Source of the DNA: Pseudomonadota bacterium | GTDB lineage: Bacteria > Pseudomonadota > Gammaproteobacteria > Steroidobacterales > Woeseiaceae | Length of the DNA: 64,000 bases | Direction: 5' to 3' | Assembly: GCA_022572185.1 (NCBI GenBank) | Contig: JACZWL010000014.1 | Location: 1-64,000 of the forward strand | Shown here: one piece after another, positions 59,261 to 64,000 of the stretch | Position numbering within the stretch: the stretch's first letter is position 1 | How the letters are laid out: each line of letters starts with the position of its first letter | Position numbers and translations under genes: made by a program | The notes under the pieces: model-generated | Told to the model about the DNA's origin: nothing | Databases searched by the model: none | The model's input: only the letters and a program-made list of their open reading frames with translations

Positions 59261-61155
59261 CGAGCTTCGCCTTTCGCTACCGGCTTACAGGCTGCCACCA
59301 CGACTGGCGGCAGCATCGATTCCATCTTTTCCGCCAACTCCGAGATCAGGAACGGCTGGCCGGTTACCTTGCAAAACGGCGTCGGATCAGCGCCAAGCTG
59401 GTCGCGCAACACCGTCGACAGTTGTCCCATATTCATTTCGGGCACGAGCAGCTGATTGAAGTTGCCGAGAAGCCCGCCCAGATTTTCCGGCAGCGGAAAC
59501 AAATGCCGCAAGTGTGTGTAGCTGACGTCTGAATGTGTTTTGCGAATCTTCCGTACGGCCTGGAAGATCGATCCGTATGTGGATCCCCAGCCGATCACAA
59601 GCAGCTCGCCTTCCTGCGGCCCGAGTTCCATGGTTTGCGGCGGAATGAATCTGGCGACCGACTCGACTTTGGCGGCACGCATGTCGGTCATGCGTTGATG
59701 GTTGGCGGCGTCGTAGGAGATGTGGCCGGTATCGATATCTTTTTCGAGTCCGCCCAATCGATGCATGAGCTCAGGCATTCCCGGAGTTATCCACGGCCGA
59801 CCCTGTGTTTCCGCGTTGCGCTCGAAGGCCAGGCTCTGAGCATCTCGAGTATCGTCCGGCCCCGGCGCGGCATTGACCTCGATCGGCTCGATGTCATCCA
59901 TGTCCGGAATTCGCCACGGCTCTGCCGCGTTGGACAAGTAACCATCGCTCAGCAACAGGACCGGTGTCATATGCCGCAAGGCAATACGCACAGCTTCGAT
60001 TGCCACGAAGAAGCAATCACCCGGCGAGCGTGCCGCGATGACAGGTATCGGCGTATCGGCATTCCTGCCGTAAACAGCCTGGTAAAGATCGGACTGTTCC
60101 GTCTTCGTCGGCAGGCCGGTCGACGGACCACCGCGCTGGGAATTGACGATCACAAGCGGTAGCTCGGCATTGACGGCAAGGCCCATCGCTTCGGTCTTCA
60201 GCGCGATGCCGGGACCCGAGCTCGAGGTAACCCCAATGACACCACCGTAAGACGCGCCAATTGCCGCGCAAATGGCCGCAATTTCGTCCTCTGCCTGAAA
60301 CGTGCCGACACCAAGTTCACCGAGACGCGAAAGACGATGTAATAATGGCGATGCCGGCGTTATCGGGTAGGAGCAGAAGAGCACCGGCCGATCGGCCAGC
60401 TCGCCTGCCGCGGCGAGGCCCAGCGACAAGGCTTCCGCACCGGTAATGCCCCGGTATTCGCCGGCCGGCAGATCGGCTGTCCTGATTTTGAATCGGGGTA
60501 TCGCTTCCGATAGTTCGGCCGTTTCCCCAAAGGCGTGACCGGAATGCAGCGCCGCAAGATTAGCGTCGCGTACTACTTCCTTCCTGGCAAACTTTTGCCG
60601 GATCCAGTCTTCGATAGGCAGAAGGTCGCAGTCGAACATCCACATCAGCAGACCGAGCGCCCAGAAATTCTTGCAGCGACCGCCGTCACTCTTGGAGAGC
60701 CCGAACGGCTTTACTGCCTCGAGATTGAGCCGGCCGATATCAGCAGGTACAAGCTGGTAGCTATCCAGTTCCCCGGTATCCCGCGGGTCCTCAGCATAGC
60801 CCGCTTTGGTCAGATTGCGTGCCGTGAAGCTGTCGTTGTTGACGATCAGGAGCGCCCCGCTCGACAGTAATGGCAGACTGACTTTGAGCGCGGCCGGATT
60901 AAAGGCAACCAGGACGTCGGGTGCGTCGCCGGCCGTGGTAATCGGGCTCACGCCGATATTCATCTGATAGGCGGACACGCCAAAAGTAGTGCCGACGGGT
61001 GCGCGGATCTCGGCAGGGAAATCCGGAAATGTTGCAAAGTCCTTGCCGCTCAGTGCGGTGGAGGCGATGAACTGCGATCCCATGAGCTGCACGCCGTCGC
61101 CAGAATCACCGGCAAGGCGCACGACAATCGAATCCATTGATATCTGATCAGACAT
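59257..61155 (-). CDS. korA: Second 2-oxoacid:ferredoxin oxidoreductase, alpha-gamma subunit
   Basis: A 632-residue gamma-alpha fusion: VVRLAGDSGDGVQLMGSQF, AEIRAPVGTTFGVSAYQMNIG in the gamma domain and GEYRGITGAEALSLGLAAAGELADRPVLFCSYPITPASPLLH plus RGGPSTGLPTKTEQSDLYQA in the alpha domain. It clearly differs from the 582-residue KorA at 32976, so the two are not recent duplicates. It would oxidise 2-oxoglutarate or a similar acid and reduce ferredoxin for the hcr-like enzyme, for BoxB, or both. Confidence 0.9.
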   Translation of the reverse strand: MSDQISMDSIVVRLAGDSGDGVQLMGSQFIASTALSGKDFATFPDFPAEIRAPVGTTFGVSAYQMNIGVSPITTAGDAPDVLVAFNPAALKVSLPLLSSGALLIVNNDSFTARNLTKAGYAEDPRDTGELDSYQLVPADIGRLNLEAVKPFGLSKSDGGRCKNFWALGLLMWMFDCDLLPIEDWIRQKFARKEVVRDANLAALHSGHAFGETAELSEAIPRFKIRTADLPAGEYRGITGAEALSLGLAAAGELADRPVLFCSYPITPASPLLHRLSRLGELGVGTFQAEDEIAAICAAIGASYGGVIGVTSSSGPGIALKTEAMGLAVNAELPLVIVNSQRGGPSTGLPTKTEQSDLYQAVYGRNADTPIPVIAARSPGDCFFVAIEAVRIALRHMTPVLLLSDGYLSNAAEPWRIPDMDDIEPIEVNAAPGPDDTRDAQSLAFERNAETQGRPWITPGMPELMHRLGGLEKDIDTGHISYDAANHQRMTDMRAAKVESVARFIPPQTMELGPQEGELLVIGWGSTYGSIFQAVRKIRKTHSDVSYTHLRHLFPLPENLGGLLGNFNQLLVPEMNMGQLSTVLRDQLGADPTPFCKVTGQPFLISELAEKMESMLPPVVVAACKPVAKGEAR

Positions 61156-61168
61156 AGAAACTGCTGCG

Positions 61169-61645
61169 TCAGGCTGCGGTCCGGGTGAAGTCGATCTCCC
61201 CTGCAGGAAGCAGGTAAAGAATGATGGCCTTGCCGTCGGTCACAGTCGGGTAATGTTCCGAGTCAGCTTCGTAGACGGTCCAGCCCTGACCCTGACCGTC
61301 GAACTTGGCGCCTGCCGATTCCGGAATGATCATGTCGATCTCACCGTTAGGGTGGCCATGATACGGCCCGGCGATATCTTCCATCTCCACGACATCGACG
61401 GAAAAGCCGTTCGTCTCCGGACCCGGTTTTATGATTCGTCCAAACTTGATGCCGCCATGCTCACGATCGCAGAGCCAGCCTTCGTCGATGCCTTCCCGGC
61501 ACAGGGTGGCGAGCTCGTCAAACGCCTCGCCGCCCGGCGGAAAGTTTTCATTCAGGAAAGACTGCAGATCGCCGTCAAGGCTCCTCCCGGCGATGCGGGC
61601 GGTTATTGTTGCGACAGCGTCGACAAAAGACTGTTGGTCACTCAT
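61169..61645 (-). CDS. DUF4863 family protein
   Basis: A 158-residue cupin-like protein. GGIKFGRIIKPGPETNGFSVDVVEMEDIAGPYHGHPNGEIDMIIPE and FDGQGQGWTVYEADSEHYPTV match DUF4863. A family member, PnbB, is a 4-hydroxylaminobenzoate lyase, and related genes are found beside box operons. It could act on an aromatic intermediate or in protection, but the role here is unknown. It sits between boxB and korA in the same operon. ATG 61645 has AGGA upstream; a GTG one codon earlier is also possible. Confidence 0.78.
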   Translation of the reverse strand: MSDQQSFVDAVATITARIAGRSLDGDLQSFLNENFPPGGEAFDELATLCREGIDEGWLCDREHGGIKFGRIIKPGPETNGFSVDVVEMEDIAGPYHGHPNGEIDMIIPESAGAKFDGQGQGWTVYEADSEHYPTVTDGKAIILYLLPAGEIDFTRTAA

Positions 61646-61655
61646 CACTGAATCC

Positions 61656-63095
61656 TCATGCCGCTAGTTTGACGTATTCGAAATCGCCGGGCTGACCGTT
61701 GATCCCTGCTCTCGGTGCTGCAATCCAGCTTGCATATTTTCCGGGACTCGTTTCCGACTGCATCAGCGAGAGGATGTACTCGAGATCGGCATCGGACGCC
61801 AGCCACTCATCCTTGCGCTCGTGCCATTCGGTCTCGGACACGATCTCTCCGGCGACCGTAGCGTACACATCCGAAAACTCACCGACTGCGCGACGGAACG
61901 CGCGATGCGGCAAGGATAAAGAGTAATCGAGGCCGTGTGTCTGCAGTACACGGTTCCAGCGCTTCATGACCTTTTCGCAATCATCCATGTAGTCATCGCA
62001 GAGCCGCGCATTGATGGCGCTCAGGGCCGGCGTATCTACTATCTGCACTTCGCCGTCGACCACCCGAGCCACCGGATATGTGTCATTTTCCAGCTGATGA
62101 TCATCATCTATTCTTACCTCGCGAAATCGGCCCTTCAATCCCGCGTTGAACGAATTTGCCGCGTTGGTCGAGATTTCCGCGCCGAAAAGATCGAGTGTTA
62201 CCGAGTAATGAAAGTTGATTTTCTTCTGCATGGTTGCGAGGTCGATGGCGCCATGTTTTCGCACGGCTTCCTTGTCGGTGGGATCTGTGATGCCGTTCTC
62301 GGTCATGACTTCGCAGGTTTGCTGGATCACGCGCTCGACGCCGGTCCGACCGACGAACATGTGGTGGCCTTCCTCGGTCAGCATGAAGCGCGTCGTTCTT
62401 GCGAGCGGATCGAAACCGGAGCTCGCCAGCGATTCGAGTTGCATCTTGCCGTCGCGATCGGTAAAGGTCGTGAACATGAAGAACGACAACCAGTCAGGCG
62501 TTGCCTCGTTGAACGCGCCCAGAATTCGTGGCTTGTCGGCGTCGCCGGAAGTTCTCTTAAGCAGATCTTCGGCCTCTTCCCGACCATCACGGCCGAAGTA
62601 TTTCTGCAGCAGATAGACCATCGCCCAGAGATGGCGTCCCTCTTCGACGTTGACCTGGAAGAGATTACGCATGTCATAAAGTGATGGCGCGGTCTGCCCG
62701 AGAAAGCGTTGTTGTTCAACTGAGGCGGGTTCGGTGTCGCCCTGAATGACCACAAGGCGGCGCAGCATCGCGCGATACTCACCGGGAACGTCCTGCCAGA
62801 CCGGCTCGCCTTTATGCTGGCCGAACGCGATGGTCCTGCCTGCCTCCTGCGGCGCCAGCAGGATGCCCCAGCGATACTCGGGCATCTTCACGTAGCCGAA
62901 TTTTGCCCAGCCTTCGGCATCAACGCCGACGGCGGTGCGCAGGTAAACCTCGCTGTCCTGAAATCCGACCGGTCCCTTGCTCTTCCACCAGTCGATGTAC
63001 TTCGGATACCAGGCCTCCAACGCACGCTTAAGCTGTGCGTCCGACGCCAGATCAACGTTGTTCGGAATCAATGCTGTGTAGTCAACCTCTGACAT
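61656..63095 (-). CDS. boxB: Benzoyl-CoA 2,3-epoxidase, oxygenase component
   Basis: A 479-residue diiron oxygenase of ferritin-like fold. Key parts: YVKMPEYRWGILLAPQEAGRTIAFGQH, SLYDMRNLFQVNVEEGRHLWAMVYLLQKYFG (E-E-x2-H iron ligands) and RFMLTEEGHHMFVGRTGVERV (E-x2-H). It inserts one oxygen into benzoyl-CoA to give the 2,3-epoxide in the aerobic hybrid pathway. GGGAG lies upstream of the ATG. It follows boxC by 2 bases. No boxA (its NADPH-ferredoxin reductase) is present in the window. Confidence 0.94.
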   Translation of the reverse strand: MSEVDYTALIPNNVDLASDAQLKRALEAWYPKYIDWWKSKGPVGFQDSEVYLRTAVGVDAEGWAKFGYVKMPEYRWGILLAPQEAGRTIAFGQHKGEPVWQDVPGEYRAMLRRLVVIQGDTEPASVEQQRFLGQTAPSLYDMRNLFQVNVEEGRHLWAMVYLLQKYFGRDGREEAEDLLKRTSGDADKPRILGAFNEATPDWLSFFMFTTFTDRDGKMQLESLASSGFDPLARTTRFMLTEEGHHMFVGRTGVERVIQQTCEVMTENGITDPTDKEAVRKHGAIDLATMQKKINFHYSVTLDLFGAEISTNAANSFNAGLKGRFREVRIDDDHQLENDTYPVARVVDGEVQIVDTPALSAINARLCDDYMDDCEKVMKRWNRVLQTHGLDYSLSLPHRAFRRAVGEFSDVYATVAGEIVSETEWHERKDEWLASDADLEYILSLMQSETSPGKYASWIAAPRAGINGQPGDFEYVKLAA

Positions 63096-63097
63096 AA

Positions 63098-64000
63098 CTA
63101 AACTCTCCCACGGTCGTATTTGGCACGCTTGCCCGTGCCGTAAAGTTTTAAAGCGCCCGATTCACCGGCAGCGTTCGGGCGTTGAAATATCCAGTTCTGC
63201 CAAGCACTCAGGCGGCCGAAAATCTTGGTCTCCAGGGTCTCCGGCCCGGCAAAGCGCAGGTTCGCTTCCATGCCGGTCAGCGCATCGGGTGAAAAGCTTG
63301 CTCGTTCCTCCAGCAACAAGCGGATTTCATCCTCCCAATCGATATCGTCAGGCGCATAAGTAATCAGGCCGGCGTCGAGTGCAGCCTGCGCATCGAGGTC
63401 CTGGCTGACCAACTCTTGTGCGTTTTCCAGGCTGGCGCTGTCGCCGAGAAATCGCGTCTCGAGACGCGTCAGTCCGTTTGACATACGCAACGCACCAAAA
63501 TTGAGTTCGGTCAGGCAAATTGTCGGCGCAGACCGGTCGTCGAGCTGCCCGTCCAGCATGTAACTGCGATCGACGGCAAACAGCAGGTCCGCCAGCATGC
63601 CGACAAAGCAACTGCCCGGCTCGACGAATGCAAAGGTCGTTCTCGACGTGACGTCGAGGCGTTTATATGTTCTCTGTATGTACAGCAGTATTTCCCGGAC
63701 GAGCCAGTTGTCCCGGTTCTCGTTAAGCAGCGCATCGTATGCGGCAACTCGGTTTCCGTCACCCGATGTCTTGATGATCAGGGTACCGAGCATCGGTTCA
63801 TTGAACCTGAGATGCAGCAATGCGTCATCGATCGCCCTGATGACGGCAAGCGGCCAGAAACTAACGCCCAGTTCTTTCACCGCCTCGGCATCGCCCGGCG
63901 CCTCACTATCCGGCCCCTGGATGTCGAGCGTCGCATTCCGCCCGTCGCGATCGAGCGTTACGGTGACGAACGGGTAACGGATCTCGTTCTCTTCTTCGCT
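63098..64000 (-). CDS. boxC: Benzoyl-CoA-dihydrodiol lyase/2,3-epoxide hydrolase, C-terminal part
   Basis: An open frame runs from the right edge to the stop at 63098, giving 300 residues of a ~550-residue protein; the N-terminal ~250 lie outside the window. It reads PFVTVTLDRDG near the edge and then FVEPGSCFVGMLADLLFAVDRSYML, a crotonase-like domain typical of BoxC, followed by a C-terminal YGTGKRAKYDRGRV. BoxC opens the epoxide ring to 3,4-didehydroadipyl-CoA semialdehyde and formate. A GTG at about 63880 is internal, not the true start. Confidence 0.9.
   Translation of the reverse strand, partial: SEEENEIRYPFVTVTLDRDGRNATLDIQGPDSEAPGDAEAVKELGVSFWPLAVIRAIDDALLHLRFNEPMLGTLIIKTSGDGNRVAAYDALLNENRDNWLVREILLYIQRTYKRLDVTSRTTFAFVEPGSCFVGMLADLLFAVDRSYMLDGQLDDRSAPTICLTELNFGALRMSNGLTRLETRFLGDSASLENAQELVSQDLDAQAALDAGLITYAPDDIDWEDEIRLLLEERASFSPDALTGMEANLRFAGPETLETKIFGRLSAWQNWIFQRPNAAGESGALKLYGTGKRAKYDRGRV

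Overview
The window reads as part of an aromatic-compound catabolic island of a Gram-negative proteobacterium, most likely a gammaproteobacterium. Reasons: a large TonB-dependent receptor, a TIGR02444/DUF2390 protein, GCGGCTTCAGCCGC-type REP hairpins, and a fold-back repeat ending in GTGTCCTG, a type I associate with that class. Gene identities come from reading motifs, lengths and context; no database search was run. No tRNA, rRNA, CRISPR array or intact insertion sequence was seen.

Left third (0-24.8 kb). A SnoaL-like fragment, DoxX, a quinone-oxidoreductase-like protein and a nitroreductase precede a TonB receptor. The receptor lies between a decayed C-terminal fragment of a thiamine-diphosphate (ThDP) enzyme and an intact Tat-exported ThDP enzyme. 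Next come MarR, UbiD and UbiX (prenyl-FMN decarboxylase system), with a fold-back repeat immediately upstream of ubiX, and a DUF3179/2Fe-2S ferredoxin/TIGR02444 operon beside a TetR. A TAXI-TRAP importer is coupled to an ACMSD-like amidohydrolase. An AsnC regulator faces a MIO-type aromatic ammonia-lyase/aminomutase, a beta-phenylalanine-aminotransferase-like enzyme, a feruloyl-CoA-synthase-like ligase and a two-gene XdhC.

Centre (24.8-39 kb). This is a complete class I anaerobic benzoyl-CoA module of the Thauera type. The bcrCBAD operon ends in a hemerythrin. GNAT and Rrf2 genes (BadL/BadM-like arrangement) follow. Then oah-ferredoxin runs divergently from korAB, a rubrerythrin-like gene, dch, had and a double-GNAT gene. 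Promoters and inverted or direct repeats upstream of bcrC and oah share a TAATGGTA/GGTAC motif.

Right part (39-64 kb). An SDR, a secreted esterase, an aldehyde dehydrogenase, an aromatic-acid MFS transporter and BoxD (aerobic benzoyl-CoA pathway) are followed by MscS and a cytoplasmic, duplicated-domain reductive dehalogenase. A Nudix hydrolase, a 4-hydroxybenzoyl-CoA-thioesterase-like protein, a lipoprotein cyclase and an NCS1 permease come next. A long minus-strand operon runs from the window edge: boxC (partial), boxB, DUF4863, a second korAB, then a 4-hydroxybenzoyl-CoA-reductase-like molybdenum enzyme (hcrCAB order).

How it fits together (inference): several feeders (aromatic amino acids via the MIO module, carboxylated or halogenated aromatics, 4-hydroxybenzoyl-CoA) converge on benzoyl-CoA. 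The cell can then open the ring either reductively without oxygen (Bcr-Dch-Had-Oah) or by oxygen-dependent epoxidation (BoxB-BoxC-BoxD). Two ferredoxin-reducing 2-oxoacid oxidoreductases, one per branch, and O2-binding or peroxide-reducing diiron proteins inside the anaerobic operons suggest adaptation to fluctuating oxygen.
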